The notes below the pieces were generated by a model, which was given only the letters and a program-made list of their open reading frames with translations, did no database searches and was not told where the DNA came from. From NCBI GenBank assembly GCA_041487355.1, contig JBGPND010000003.1, positions 17,122-81,121 of the forward strand: a DNA stretch of 64,000 nucleotides, written 5' to 3'. How positions within the stretch are numbered: the stretch's first letter is position 1; each line of letters opens with the position of its first letter. Made by a program: the position numbers and the translations under genes. Shown here in pieces: positions 1 to 9,041 of this stretch. This DNA is from JAMXLO01 sp041487355 (GTDB lineage Bacteria; Pseudomonadota; Alphaproteobacteria; Acetobacterales; Acetobacteraceae).

Positions 1-1
1 C

Positions 2-319
2 GCGACGGGCGCTGCGATGGCGCTCTACGGGATGGTAGGCGCCGAGGATACCGGGCACTTGAAGTCGATCCCAGCCTGGGCCGTGTCGCTGGGCTCTGCC
101 TCCTATTCGATCTATCTGCTCCATACGATCGTGATCATGTTCCTTCAACAAGGGATTCTGATCGTCCTGCGCTATACAGACCTGCCGCTTCACATCACAT
201 TCCTGGCCGTCGTCGGCACCACGATCCTCATCTGCGAGCGCTTTTCCCACTTCATTGAGCAGCCGCTGCTCCGCTGGTCTCGCCGAGCGATCTCGCGGCG
301 GCCAGTGCAGCGCGCCTGA
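2..319 (+). CDS. Acyltransferase-3 family membrane protein, C-terminal part (cut by window start)
   Basis: The reading frame is open from the window edge, so the N-terminal part lies outside. The visible 106 residues hold two hydrophobic segments (around SYSIYLLHTIVIMF and ITFLAVVGTTILICERF) and end in FIEQPLLRWSRR. A final helix followed by a short basic 'E-P/Q-P-L' tail is how acyltransferase-3 (OafA/YrhL) proteins end. Members of the family transfer acetyl or other acyl groups to cell-surface glycans from the inner membrane. A second, complete family member follows 16 bases downstream on the same strand, so the two probably form one transcription unit at the edge of a polysaccharide locus. 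The family call is reasonable but rests only on the C-terminus. Confidence 0.7.
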   Translation, partial: ATGAAMALYGMVGAEDTGHLKSIPAWAVSLGSASYSIYLLHTIVIMFLQQGILIVLRYTDLPLHITFLAVVGTTILICERFSHFIEQPLLRWSRRAISRRPVQRA

Positions 320-335
320 GTTCTGCCGGGTCGCA

Positions 336-1427
336 GTGAGCACCGTAAGGCCGATCCCCGCACTGACAGTGATCCGAGGGCTGGCTGCCTGGTGGGTCGT
401 CCTGTATCACTTCAAGGAGGAAATCCCCGGCATCGCCGGAACGCCGCTGTTCCGCTTCATGTCCCACGGCTATCTGGCCGTCGATTTGTTCTTCGAGCTG
501 AGCGGGTTCGTCCTGGCATTGAACTACGCCAAGCTTTTCCAGACCGTCCGCTGGGCCGACAGCATGAGATTCTTCGGGTTGCGCCTGGCCCGAATCTACC
601 CGCTGCACATTTTCATGCTCATGGTCTTCCTGCTCAATCCGATCGCCATCACGTTGTTCTCGGCGAGCGGGTATCTGGGATACCGCTACGACCCGACCTA
701 TTTCGGCCTTAGTCTCGTGCTGATGCAAAATTGGGGCTTTACGCCAGACATCGCCTGGAACGCGCCGGCCTGGTCGCTCAGCACCGAGTGGGCCGCCTAT
801 CTGCTGTTTCCGTTCATCGCCTGGGTATCAGTGAATGCTGCTCGCACCCCCAAGCGGGCAGCGGCATTGGCGGCGCTCCTGCTCGGCGTTCTTGCGCTTG
901 TCTCGGCCGCAACCGGCCATTCGCTCGGCGAGGAGATAGCCCGCCTCGGCCTGATGCGATGCATCCTGGAATTCGGGACAGGGGTCTTCCTGTTCCATCT
1001 CTGGCAGGCACGTGCCCACAAGGGCCGATACGAGGCCGACATCGCCAGTATGGCCGCCATTGCGCTGGCTGCAGCCTATGTCGTGCTGCCAATCCCTGAC
1101 TTCCTGGTCTTCCCGCTGCTCTTTTTCCTGCTGATCTATGCCCTGGCGGACGACAGAGCGGTGGTATCGCGATTGCTGGCGTCCCGCGCGATCGAATGGG
1201 TCGGCATCGTCTCTTATTCGACCTACATGGTGCACTACTTCGTCAAGGACTGGGTCAAGCTCCTGCTCGTCAGAGAAGCGGCGGCGAGCATAGTGCCGTG
1301 TCTCGTGTATATCGCGGCCACCGCGGCGGCCTCGGTCCTCCTCTACAAATTCATCGAGTTGCCGGGACGCCGCGCGCTTCGCGCCTGGCTGGTCGACGGC
1401 CGCAGGCCCAGCCCGGTAACAACCTAG
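336..1427 (+). CDS. Acyltransferase-3 (OafA-like) integral membrane acyltransferase
   Basis: A 363-residue membrane protein starting at GTG 336, which gives the typical family N-terminus with IRGLAAWWVVLYHF in the first helix. That histidine belongs to the R-x10-H signature of acyltransferase-3 enzymes. An ATG at 255 would add a basic, non-hydrophobic leader overlapping the upstream gene and was not chosen. About ten hydrophobic segments follow, with SYSTYMVHYFVKDW near the end and a C-terminal FIELPGRRALR. Family members O-acylate polysaccharides or lipids at the cytoplasmic membrane. Its neighbours (a preceding family member, an O-antigen-ligase-like protein, a flippase) point to modification of an exported glycan. 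The acceptor and the acyl group cannot be read from the sequence. Confidence 0.85.
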   Translation: MSTVRPIPALTVIRGLAAWWVVLYHFKEEIPGIAGTPLFRFMSHGYLAVDLFFELSGFVLALNYAKLFQTVRWADSMRFFGLRLARIYPLHIFMLMVFLLNPIAITLFSASGYLGYRYDPTYFGLSLVLMQNWGFTPDIAWNAPAWSLSTEWAAYLLFPFIAWVSVNAARTPKRAAALAALLLGVLALVSAATGHSLGEEIARLGLMRCILEFGTGVFLFHLWQARAHKGRYEADIASMAAIALAAAYVVLPIPDFLVFPLLFFLLIYALADDRAVVSRLLASRAIEWVGIVSYSTYMVHYFVKDWVKLLLVREAAASIVPCLVYIAATAAASVLLYKFIELPGRRALRAWLVDGRRPSPVTT

Positions 1428-1585
1428 CTTGTGCACCTGCCCCACATCATATGGCGATTCCAAAATCGCGGCCGAGGCTGTATACGCAAGGGGCGGCTGG
1501 CGGAGTGATCTGGTGACCAGTCGTGCCATAGGCGGTCGATCAGTCTGTCCGGTTGGCTTTGTCAGGCTCCAGCCTCGGTGTCGGA

Positions 1586-1777
1586 ATGATCAACCTCGCC
1601 TCACTCCTGTTCAGCACTGTCATGGTGATGTACGTCATCATAAGGGCGGCTATACTGGACCAACGCCTGCCCTGGTTTGCGCCACCGCCCAGCCCTGACC
1701 AGCCGGCCGCTTCAGGCGAGCCAGGGAATACTGCACCGGTCGTTCCTCCGCGGCCTCGCCAATCCGGCCGGCGATGA
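1586..1777 (+). CDS. Small single-pass membrane protein, unknown function
   Basis: A 63-residue frame starting at ATG 1586 in the 395-base gap between the acyltransferase and the ligase gene. The first 24 residues are a clear membrane segment (MINLASLLFSTVMVMYVIIR). A short AAILDQRLPWFAPP stretch and a proline-rich, basic tail follow. Charge after the helix predicts the C-terminus in the cytoplasm. It points the same way as its neighbours and ends 45 bases before the ligase start, so it could be co-transcribed. No strong ribosome binding site is visible and no family is recognised. The rest of the gap (1428-1585) shows nothing recognisable. Confidence 0.45.
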   Translation: MINLASLLFSTVMVMYVIIRAAILDQRLPWFAPPPSPDQPAASGEPGNTAPVVPPRPRQSGRR

Positions 1778-1822
1778 AGGCCATGCGAACAGGCAACACG
1801 ATCTGATGGGCACATACAGGCC

Positions 1823-3151
1823 ATGAGCGACTACTACGTTGCCCTGATGTACCCGATATTCATCATCCTGGGGTTCGTTTCGCCATTTATCACGAGCCTC
1901 GGTTATGTGTGGGTCGATACGTTCTATCCGCAATACGTTTCGCTTGTGTTGAAAGGCGTGCCGGTCGCCCTGATCATGGGCTCCGCGGCAATCCTGGGTT
2001 ACGTGCTGCTGGACCGCCGGTCGCCGCCGCGTCTCACCCTCACCATTGTGCTCATCGTGATGATGGCGATCTGGGTTACACTGACCAGCACCTGGGCCGT
2101 GATGCCGGAGGAAGCCTGGAAGAAGTGGGACTGGGCGTTCAAGACAGTCGCCTTCTCGGCCTTCATCCCCTTCGTCATCCGCTCACGCGTCCAGATCGAG
2201 GCATTCCTCCTGGTCTTCCTGTTCTCGATTGCCTTGCACATCCTGCCATTCGGGGCCAAGGCGGTGCTCTCCGGCGGGGGGTACGGGAAAGAGCTGGGCT
2301 TCCTGAAGACCAATGTTGGCATGGAGGAGGGCAGCACCCTCTCAGCGGTCGCCATCATGAGCATCCCACTGTTGCTCCATCTCCGGCGGCACTCGCTGAT
2401 CATCCCGGACCTGACACAGCGCACGGTGGTCTTTGGCGGCTATGCCCTTGCCTGCTGCACGGCACCCATCGCAACCTTCGCGCGCACCGCCATCATCGGC
2501 TTTGCCGTGCTGGGCACGTTCCTGTGGCTGCAGTCCAGGCGCAAGCTGCTCATGGCAGCGGCTGTCGTGGTGGCGGCCATCATTCTTGTCGTCGCGACGC
2601 CAGAGAGCTGGCAGAGCCGGATCTCAACCATCGAGACCTATGATGAGGACACGTCGGCCTCCGGCCGGATTCTGGTCTGGCGCTGGACCCTCGACTTCGC
2701 CACCAGCCACCCTCTAGGTGGCGGCTTCAGTGCGTATATGGTCAACCATATCGTCACCGAGGACGGGCGCGAGATCTGGAGCAAGGCATTCCACAGCATC
2801 TACTTCGAGACGCTCGGCGAACATGGCTGGGTGGGGCTGGCCATTTACCTGACGCTGATCCTGACCACCATCATCAGCCTGCGTCAGACCCTACGACGCA
2901 CGCGCGATTCACCCGAACTGGCATGGTGCAACGATCTCACACGAGCCATGTTCACCTCTTTCCTGGTTCTCATCACATGCGGGGCATTCATCGGCATCGC
3001 TTTCCAGCCGATGATCTGGTACATGTTCGCTCTCACCACCTGTGTCAGCGAATATGTCCGCCGGGCGCAGGCCCCAGCCAAAATCTCACGCTGGGCGCCC
3101 CGCCCAGAGATTGCGACACCCGGCGCGGCTGCTGCGAGGCTGGCACCATGA
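1823..3151 (+). CDS. O-antigen ligase / polysaccharide polymerase-like membrane protein
   Basis: A 442-residue polytopic membrane protein with about ten hydrophobic segments and a large soluble loop around residues 265-345 (WQSRISTIETYDEDTSASGR through FHSIYFETLGEHGWVGL). The loop motif in which GHP or SHPLGGG is followed by AHS- or FHS-x-YFExLGEHG is the hallmark of the O-antigen ligase/Wzy superfamily (WaaL_C). The N-terminal third, with W-VD-TFYPQ and a long run of helices before the core, resembles the exosortase-A-associated O-glycosylation ligase subgroup. Such enzymes join undecaprenyl-linked glycans to lipid A-core, to proteins or to each other on the periplasmic face. Nearby flippase, acyltransferase and methyltransferase genes support a surface-polysaccharide role. 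Whether it ligates or polymerises is not decidable here. Confidence 0.8.
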   Translation: MSDYYVALMYPIFIILGFVSPFITSLGYVWVDTFYPQYVSLVLKGVPVALIMGSAAILGYVLLDRRSPPRLTLTIVLIVMMAIWVTLTSTWAVMPEEAWKKWDWAFKTVAFSAFIPFVIRSRVQIEAFLLVFLFSIALHILPFGAKAVLSGGGYGKELGFLKTNVGMEEGSTLSAVAIMSIPLLLHLRRHSLIIPDLTQRTVVFGGYALACCTAPIATFARTAIIGFAVLGTFLWLQSRRKLLMAAAVVVAAIILVVATPESWQSRISTIETYDEDTSASGRILVWRWTLDFATSHPLGGGFSAYMVNHIVTEDGREIWSKAFHSIYFETLGEHGWVGLAIYLTLILTTIISLRQTLRRTRDSPELAWCNDLTRAMFTSFLVLITCGAFIGIAFQPMIWYMFALTTCVSEYVRRAQAPAKISRWAPRPEIATPGAAAARLAP

Positions 3152-3244
3152 GGCGCCGCCGACGGCACCCGCCTTCTGCAGGCTGCGGTCCCCCGTAATC
3201 CGATCGAAGCTCGATCAATTGCATCCCGAGAGAACGCCTTGCCA

Positions 3245-5383
3245 ATGATCAGCCGCCGCTCTCTGCTGCTTGCTGGAATCGCCGTCACGGGATGCCGCGC
3301 ATCGGATTTTCCCGCGAGCGCGACGCAGACCGTTGCGGTGCGCAACACCATCACGCTGCGCGACGCCTCGCGATCAGGCGTCGACCACTACCCGATGCGC
3401 ATCGGACGCCCGTTCGCCGAGGGCGAGATAGCAGATGCGCCGCAGGCAGTGATCGACGGCAGGCCGGTGCCGACTCAGGCCGACGTCAAGACGCGCTGGC
3501 CGAACGGATCGGTGCAGCATGCCATCCTCTCGTTCATCGTCCCGCGCATTTCCGGCTCGGTTGCTGTCGGGTTCACCAATCAGGCGCAGCCCCCGGCGCC
3601 TCCGTTGACGGTTCAGCAGATGCTGGACCCGGCGTTCAACTTCGACGCGACGATTGAAATCGCGACTGACGGGCAGACGAAATCGGCATCTGCCCGTGCC
3701 GTGCTGCAGGCGGGCGACTACAACGTGTGGTGCCAAGGCCCGATCGCAACGACAATCGTGCTGGCCGATCATTCCTCGCAGCGGAAATACGATCTCGGCT
3801 TCGATTCGATGCGGCCGGTGCGGCCGATCTTCCATGCCACCTTCTGGCCCGAACTGAAGAAGGTGCATGTGCGGTTCATCGGCGAGAACACCAACACCGA
3901 GACGTTGCAGGACGCTCTCTACTCACTTGTCTTGAGGATCGGCCAGACGTCGCCCGAGGAGGTGTTCCGCCAGAATGCCGTGCCGCACTTCGCCGCAACG
4001 CGGTGGACTAAATCTTTCTGGATCGGCGGGGAACCGGCCACCGCGATCGATGTCGACCATAACCTCCCGTACCTCAGCCGCACGCGAAGCTTCCTGAACT
4101 TCGATCCCAGCCTTCGCATCGGTGCCGGCACGATCGCCCAGGACTACGAGAACTGGCGGAAACAGCCGCGCGATCTCTACGACGCGGGAGGCTGGATGAA
4201 GTACATGCCTTCCACTGGCGGTCGCAACGACATCGGTCCCTATCCTGGCACCGTGGCGAAATGGCTTTATACGGGAGATCATCGCCATTTTGAAATCGTC
4301 TCCGGAATGGCCGATCTGGCCGGAGCCTGGCCGATGAATGTGCGCGAGGGCAACGCTGCCAAGCGGTTCGATGCCCAGCAGAGCATCCCGGCGATCGGGC
4401 GGCCCGTTTCGGTCTTCGCGAGGCCAAGCCTCAAGCTGTTCGACGAACGGAATACGCGTCTGCCGCAGGACCGTGTCGTCGTGCAGGGACCACGCCTGGA
4501 ATTTGCCGGCAAGAAGTACAATGGCGGATGGGAGGCCGACAGCGCGCATCAACCGGATCCGTTCTCGGCGCTCTATACCTTGACCGGCGACTATTGGACA
4601 CTCGAGCAACTCCAGCTCTGGGCCGCGTCCCAGACGGTCGGGCTCGTGGTGCAGTACAAGGGGCCGGAGCCATCAGGTGGCATCATCGGCCAGGTCAGAG
4701 GCGATGCGTGGGTGCTGCGCAATCGCGTCCACGCCGCATACCTCTCACCGGACGGGTCGCCGGAGAAGGCCTATTTCACCGCCATGATCGACGACGCCCT
4801 GGCAAGCTGGGAGGGCAGACGCGACATTCACGGGACGCGCTACGAGGGAACACCCCAATGGCGCTTCGGGCAGACCCGTCAGTTCCTGTCTCCGCTGCAC
4901 GTGTTCGATGAGCAATCGGCGCGCGGCGATGGCGGCGTGAAGCTGGATGTCGTCGCCACCACGACGGCGATCTGGACGAATTACATGCTGATCGTCGAAT
5001 TGGGGCGGGCAAAGGAAAAGGGGTTTGCCGCAGGCCCGCTGTTGTCATGGCTCGGGACCACGCTTACCGCGCAGTTCCGCGAGCCAGAAACCTATAGTCC
5101 CACGAACGTGCAGCGGTTCCAGACGCCGGTGCGCCGCCGCGACGGAACGTTGTTCAAGACCTGGACCGAGACGCTCGAAGGTTTCACGAACCCGGAGCAG
5201 CCGCCCGCCATCCGCAACGATGGCTGCGATGGTGTCGCCAGAATGGCTTACGCTGCCTCGACGATGCTGGTCGATGAGCCCGGTGGACGCATCGCCTATG
5301 AATTCCTGCGGCAAAATCTCTACGACAAATTCAGCAACCTGAATTCCGCCTGCTCAAAGTGGTCGATCCTGCCACGCACGTGA
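3245..5383 (+). CDS. Large exported lipoprotein of unknown function (possible glycan-active protein)
   Basis: A 712-residue protein beginning MISRRSLLLAGIAVTGC. This combines a twin-arginine-like SRRSLLLA motif with a lipobox (VTGC), so it is probably a Tat-exported, lipid-anchored periplasmic or surface protein. A TTG two codons upstream is an alternative start. The first domain (about 40-200) contains VKTRWPNGSVQHAILSF, which resembles the 'R-W-x-D/N-G-S' strand of exo-rhamnogalacturonan-lyase-like (YetA/PcRGLX) proteins. The remainder is rich in Trp and Tyr and has an alpha/alpha-barrel look (DLAGAWPMNVREG, TRYEGTPQWRFGQTRQF). This similarity is weak and made by eye. Its place between an O-antigen-ligase-like protein and a flippase suggests trimming or binding of the locus's own glycan. 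No function is assigned. Confidence 0.75.
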   Translation: MISRRSLLLAGIAVTGCRASDFPASATQTVAVRNTITLRDASRSGVDHYPMRIGRPFAEGEIADAPQAVIDGRPVPTQADVKTRWPNGSVQHAILSFIVPRISGSVAVGFTNQAQPPAPPLTVQQMLDPAFNFDATIEIATDGQTKSASARAVLQAGDYNVWCQGPIATTIVLADHSSQRKYDLGFDSMRPVRPIFHATFWPELKKVHVRFIGENTNTETLQDALYSLVLRIGQTSPEEVFRQNAVPHFAATRWTKSFWIGGEPATAIDVDHNLPYLSRTRSFLNFDPSLRIGAGTIAQDYENWRKQPRDLYDAGGWMKYMPSTGGRNDIGPYPGTVAKWLYTGDHRHFEIVSGMADLAGAWPMNVREGNAAKRFDAQQSIPAIGRPVSVFARPSLKLFDERNTRLPQDRVVVQGPRLEFAGKKYNGGWEADSAHQPDPFSALYTLTGDYWTLEQLQLWAASQTVGLVVQYKGPEPSGGIIGQVRGDAWVLRNRVHAAYLSPDGSPEKAYFTAMIDDALASWEGRRDIHGTRYEGTPQWRFGQTRQFLSPLHVFDEQSARGDGGVKLDVVATTTAIWTNYMLIVELGRAKEKGFAAGPLLSWLGTTLTAQFREPETYSPTNVQRFQTPVRRRDGTLFKTWTETLEGFTNPEQPPAIRNDGCDGVARMAYAASTMLVDEPGGRIAYEFLRQNLYDKFSNLNSACSKWSILPRT

Positions 5384-5409
5384 ACAGGCCGGAGCTATTC
5401 CGCAGGCAC

Positions 5410-6930
5410 TCATCGCGCCAAGCCCCAGCGAACGAGCAATCCCCTGCCCGCCTGACGCAAGACGTCGATCGCATAGGTCTCGGCACTGCGCGGCCGCCCC
5501 GACACCAGCCACGCCGCCAGCAACAGCATCGCGTAACAGACGACGCCGGTCACGACATCGAGCGCCAGATCGCTCAACCCGGCTGGTACATCGCCACCCA
5601 GCGTGCCGCGCCAGAACTGAAGCCCTAGCACGGCGCCAGCCATTCCCGTGGCGGCGATGGCGCAGCGCCAGTTGCTCAGCAGCAGATCCCTGGCGCGCAG
5701 CCGAAATCGCCGAAATGTCGTGACCAGGAAACTGACTTCCTCCACCACGCTCGAGGCCGCCGCGGCAAGCGCCCCACCAACGATGCCGATCTGGCTCACC
5801 AGGACGATGAGCAGGACGAAGCGGACCACGACCGCCACCGAGGTGATGCGAACCTGCACCTGCTGCAATCCATAGACCCTCAGCAGCGTCCCGCTGATCG
5901 CCGTCGTCACCCGCAACACGCCGAGCAGTGCGAAGACCTGAACGACCGGGATGGCCGCGATCCATCGCGCGCCGAACGCCAGCCGCACCAAAGGGTCGGC
6001 AATCAGGGCGATGCCGAGGCTCGCAGGCATCGTCACCAGCATCGCAACCGAGATCGCCCGGAAATACGCGTCCGCGATGTCGCCCTCGCGATTGCGAAGC
6101 GCCGAAAAGCCGGGAAACAGCGCGCGACAGAGCGGCAGCACCAGTTCGACAGATGGCGCGATGCCGATCTCCCACCCGATGCTGTAGATGCCCACCTGCG
6201 TCGGTCCAAGCAGCCGGCCGATGACGAATGCGTCGACCCGCTCCTTGATCAACTGAACGATGGAGAGGACCCAGGCCCAGGTGGAGAATGCCAGCAACCT
6301 GCGCCACGCGCTGATCGTCAGCCTTGGGCGATAGGGATGCATCGTGTAGGAAAATCCCGCCCGAAGGGCGCGCGTGACGAAAATGCCGATCACGAGCGCC
6401 CAGTAGCTCGGCCAGAACCAGGCCGTGGTCATGGCCGCGATGATGCCGGCGATCCGCGGCACCACCAGGAGCTGGAACTCCTTGTCGAAGGCAAACTCGC
6501 GCTGGAAGTCGACGATGCCGATGTTCTCCAGCGAACTCAGGAACATCGCCAGCGCCAGCGCCATGAGAATAGACTGCAGGCGCGGGTCGCCGAAGAATTC
6601 GGCCACCGGCTGGGCGCCGGCAAAAATTACCAGGCCGGCCATCACGCCGCGCATCAGGTTCAGCGTGAAGGCTGTGTCGTACATGGCGCGATCCAGCGAC
6701 TTCTCACGGATCAGCGCATCCTGGACGCCGATTTCCGCCAGCCCGTCGATCGCCTGGGAGAACGAGGTGGCGATCGCCACCAGGCCGAAGTCGCCAGGGA
6801 CCAGGAGGCGCACGAGCAGGAGTGTGTTGGCGATGCCGAGCAGGCGTGTCGCGAATCGCCAGCCGATGATCCAGCCGGCCCCCTTGGCCGTCGCCACGGA
6901 CAGCGAAGCCGTCCCTCCAGGCTTGCTCAC
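5410..6930 (-). CDS. Wzx-like polysaccharide flippase (MOP superfamily)
   Basis: A 506-residue integral membrane protein with 12-14 hydrophobic segments. It starts at GTG 6930 (VSKPGGTASLSVATAKGAGW). The frame is open a further 71 codons upstream but that stretch is basic, lacks hydrophobicity and overlaps the divergent gene at 7106, so it was not used. GAGWIIGWRFATRLLGIANTLLLVRLLVPGDFGLVA is split over the first two helices and is typical of the polysaccharide-transport (RfbX/Wzx, lipopolysaccharide exporter) group. These proteins move undecaprenyl-PP-linked repeat units across the inner membrane. It converges on the lipoprotein gene with only 26 bases between stops and is divergent from the methyltransferase. 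It would be the flippase partner of the ligase/polymerase at 1823. Confidence 0.85.
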   Translation of the reverse strand: MSKPGGTASLSVATAKGAGWIIGWRFATRLLGIANTLLLVRLLVPGDFGLVAIATSFSQAIDGLAEIGVQDALIREKSLDRAMYDTAFTLNLMRGVMAGLVIFAGAQPVAEFFGDPRLQSILMALALAMFLSSLENIGIVDFQREFAFDKEFQLLVVPRIAGIIAAMTTAWFWPSYWALVIGIFVTRALRAGFSYTMHPYRPRLTISAWRRLLAFSTWAWVLSIVQLIKERVDAFVIGRLLGPTQVGIYSIGWEIGIAPSVELVLPLCRALFPGFSALRNREGDIADAYFRAISVAMLVTMPASLGIALIADPLVRLAFGARWIAAIPVVQVFALLGVLRVTTAISGTLLRVYGLQQVQVRITSVAVVVRFVLLIVLVSQIGIVGGALAAAASSVVEEVSFLVTTFRRFRLRARDLLLSNWRCAIAATGMAGAVLGLQFWRGTLGGDVPAGLSDLALDVVTGVVCYAMLLLAAWLVSGRPRSAETYAIDVLRQAGRGLLVRWGLAR

Positions 6931-7105
6931 GATACGCCGGTCTCCCGTCGAGGCGCCGAGGTCTGCCCCGCGCGCGGCATGTAGCCGAGCCCGATCCACC
7001 GGTTCAACCCCGCATTTCCTTGACGGCTCGGTCGTGCAGCGCCCGTGTCCAACGCGATATGGTATGAGGTAGCGCGGATCGAGGCCGCGAGGAGATTGGA
7101 ACCGG

Positions 7106-7825
7106 ATGTTCGCAGACTCCCTCAGGAGAAAGCTGGAGATCATCCGGCGGATTGTGTGGCGGAACTACCTGCTGGACCCTTCCATGGAGATGGTTTATCG
7201 AGATCTTTTCGTCCGGGATCTGAGCGACCTTGGCTTGAAGGACATCTACTACCCGGTCGGCGGCGCGGCGAGCCACAGCCTTCTCTATCTCTTGCTCCGC
7301 ACCATTCGCGAATTCAAGGTCCGGACCATACTGGAACTCGGAGCGGGGCAATCGACACTGCTCATCGACGCCCTGAACGCCAAACTGCAGCGCGGCATGG
7401 ACGTGACCACGGTGGAGCACGATGCCGAGTGGGCAACCCACATCCAGTCGCTTGTGTCTCATCGCGTACTGCACGCACCCCTGGCAAACGTGACCGTTCA
7501 CGGCAAGGCAATCGATTACTATTCCGGAGGCTTCCTGCCGCCTGGCAAGCGGTTCGATCTGGTGCTGATCGATGGGCCGCCGGCGCATCTCGCCGACCGC
7601 CGGTTCGCTCGGATCGGCTGTCTGGATTTTCTGCCGGACATACTCGCCGAAGACTTCATGCTGATCATCGATGATGCCGAACGACAAGGCGAAGCCTACC
7701 TGGTGGCAAGACTGGCGGAGACGTTCAGATCGCGACAGGTCGCGGTGCACCAGGCGTCCATTGCCGGCATGAAGATGCAGGCCTGGTTCTGCGGCGGCGC
7801 GTTTTCCGGCGCCCAATATTTCTGA
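7106..7825 (+). CDS. Class I SAM-dependent methyltransferase-like protein
   Basis: A 239-residue soluble protein. RTILELGAGQSTLLI (about residue 72) is a motif I (E/D-x-G-x-G-x-S) for S-adenosylmethionine, VTTVEHDAEW is the acidic strand-2 loop, and FDLVLIDGPP is motif IV. This spacing fits Rossmann-fold methyltransferases of the type found in glycan loci, often annotated as class I methyltransferases or glycosyl-associated proteins. It lies in a polysaccharide region, divergent from the flippase and convergent with a second methyltransferase. A GGAG element stands ten bases before the ATG. The methyl acceptor is unknown and could be a sugar of the exported glycan. Confidence 0.72.
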   Translation: MFADSLRRKLEIIRRIVWRNYLLDPSMEMVYRDLFVRDLSDLGLKDIYYPVGGAASHSLLYLLLRTIREFKVRTILELGAGQSTLLIDALNAKLQRGMDVTTVEHDAEWATHIQSLVSHRVLHAPLANVTVHGKAIDYYSGGFLPPGKRFDLVLIDGPPAHLADRRFARIGCLDFLPDILAEDFMLIIDDAERQGEAYLVARLAETFRSRQVAVHQASIAGMKMQAWFCGGAFSGAQYF

Positions 7826-7847
7826 CGGCGACTGTCAGGCGGAGCGG

Positions 7848-8504
7848 CTACTTTCGGGCGATCACCCAGGTCACGATCGGCCAGGCCGGCTCATTGAACG
7901 TTGCGACTTTGTGCAGCGGATGCCATTGCGCGTGTGGAACTGGGAACATGCGAAGCCCTGCCCAGTCGAGGACCCATGTCAGCCGATTCCCCCACCCTCC
8001 CGCGTCGATTACCTCACTGAAGTCGCGAGCCAAATAGGCCAACGCATCGGGAGTGAACCTCCAGTAGTCTTCCGGCCCCCAGTGAATTTCGTTGGTGAAA
8101 CATGTTGTATGCAGGGCGATGCCGCCTGGCACCAATAGCCGATAGGTCTCGGAAAAAGCCTTCTGAGGATCGCCTTCCAAATGCTCCAGCACCTGGTCAC
8201 TGACAACGATGTCAAACGTATTGTCTCCGAATTGCCTCATGTCCAGGAGACTATGATCAGGGTAGCTGACCTCTGTTATCTGACGGTCCTGGAGTCCGAT
8301 CAGTTCGCAAAGGAACCGGGAGCCACTGACCGACAAGCAGCGCTGCTCATCTCTCCAGCTCGTGTCGCCAAGTTTTTCGTGGATGCGACTGTACATACTA
8401 TATCGCATGATATGGGGACCGTGTGGCAGACGGGATGCCAGCGTCCCGAAGATCGTGCGAATACCCCATCGGACAGATGACCCAAGCAAGGATGCCGGAT
8501 TCAT
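7848..8504 (-). CDS. SAM-dependent methyltransferase (type 11 family)
   Basis: A 218-residue protein whose start at ATG 8504 is supported by GGAGGA ten bases upstream. A much longer in-frame extension exists but shows no protein-like composition. The core FDIVVSDQVLEHLEGDPQKA, followed by YRLLVPGGIALHTTCF, is the motif post-I/II/III arrangement of methyltransferase type 11 (UbiE-like) proteins. The usual glycine-rich motif I is poorly formed here (SGSRFLCELIG), so SAM binding may be unusual. HWGPEDYWRFTPDALAYL is shared by methyltransferases in surface-glycan clusters. It converges with the upstream methyltransferase, 22 bases between stops. Confidence 0.75.
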   Translation of the reverse strand: MNPASLLGSSVRWGIRTIFGTLASRLPHGPHIMRYSMYSRIHEKLGDTSWRDEQRCLSVSGSRFLCELIGLQDRQITEVSYPDHSLLDMRQFGDNTFDIVVSDQVLEHLEGDPQKAFSETYRLLVPGGIALHTTCFTNEIHWGPEDYWRFTPDALAYLARDFSEVIDAGGWGNRLTWVLDWAGLRMFPVPHAQWHPLHKVATFNEPAWPIVTWVIARK

Positions 8505-8666
8505 GATGTTGAGCTCCTCCGCGCACGGCTTTCGGTCATCACCGGCTCTGTATTTCAGCAGGAGCGTATGACGCCGGAGATGCAACCGCCAGCCAGGGCG
8601 TTGCATGCCGCACTGCCCTGCCATAGCGTCCCGCCATCGCTCTCCAGCCGGGGAAGGATGCCGTCG

Positions 8667-9017
8667 ATGCCGCTTTATCGTCTGGCCGGTGTTGTGTTCT
8701 GCGCCTCTGTCTACGCCGCCGGCGCATGCCCGGCACTCGCCGACGTGATCGACGGGCACTGGTGCTTCCAGGACGGCAAGCGCATCTCCATCCAGGGCCC
8801 GGCCATCGTCACACCCGCCGGCAGCCAGATCCAGGGCGACTATTCGCGCCACTTCTTTACCTATGTGGTACCGCAGGCCGACCCGGACGCGGGACAGACT
8901 GTCTCCATGACCTTGATCAATGAGGATACTGTGCATTTGCGCATCGGAACCGCTCCGTCCTATTCGTCTGACGGGCCGGTGCAGGTCTGGCACCGCTGCG
9001 GCCCGCCGACGAGCTGA
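8667..9017 (+). CDS. Small secreted protein, unknown function
   Basis: A 116-residue protein. The chosen ATG 8667 has GGAAGG nine bases upstream and gives a standard signal peptide, MPLYRLAGVVFCASVYAAG, with likely cleavage after PALA (CPALADVIDGHW). Upstream in-frame starts add a leader with no signal features. The mature part of about 90 residues is predicted beta-rich, has two cysteines (WCFQDG near the start and HRCGPP at the end) that could form a disulfide, and no recognised domain. It is divergent from the methyltransferase at 7848-8504 and lies 24 bases before the carboxyltransferase gene, but a functional link to it is not evident. Confidence 0.65.
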   Translation: MPLYRLAGVVFCASVYAAGACPALADVIDGHWCFQDGKRISIQGPAIVTPAGSQIQGDYSRHFFTYVVPQADPDAGQTVSMTLINEDTVHLRIGTAPSYSSDGPVQVWHRCGPPTS

Positions 9018-9041
9018 CGCCAGACGTAGGACAGGACACCC

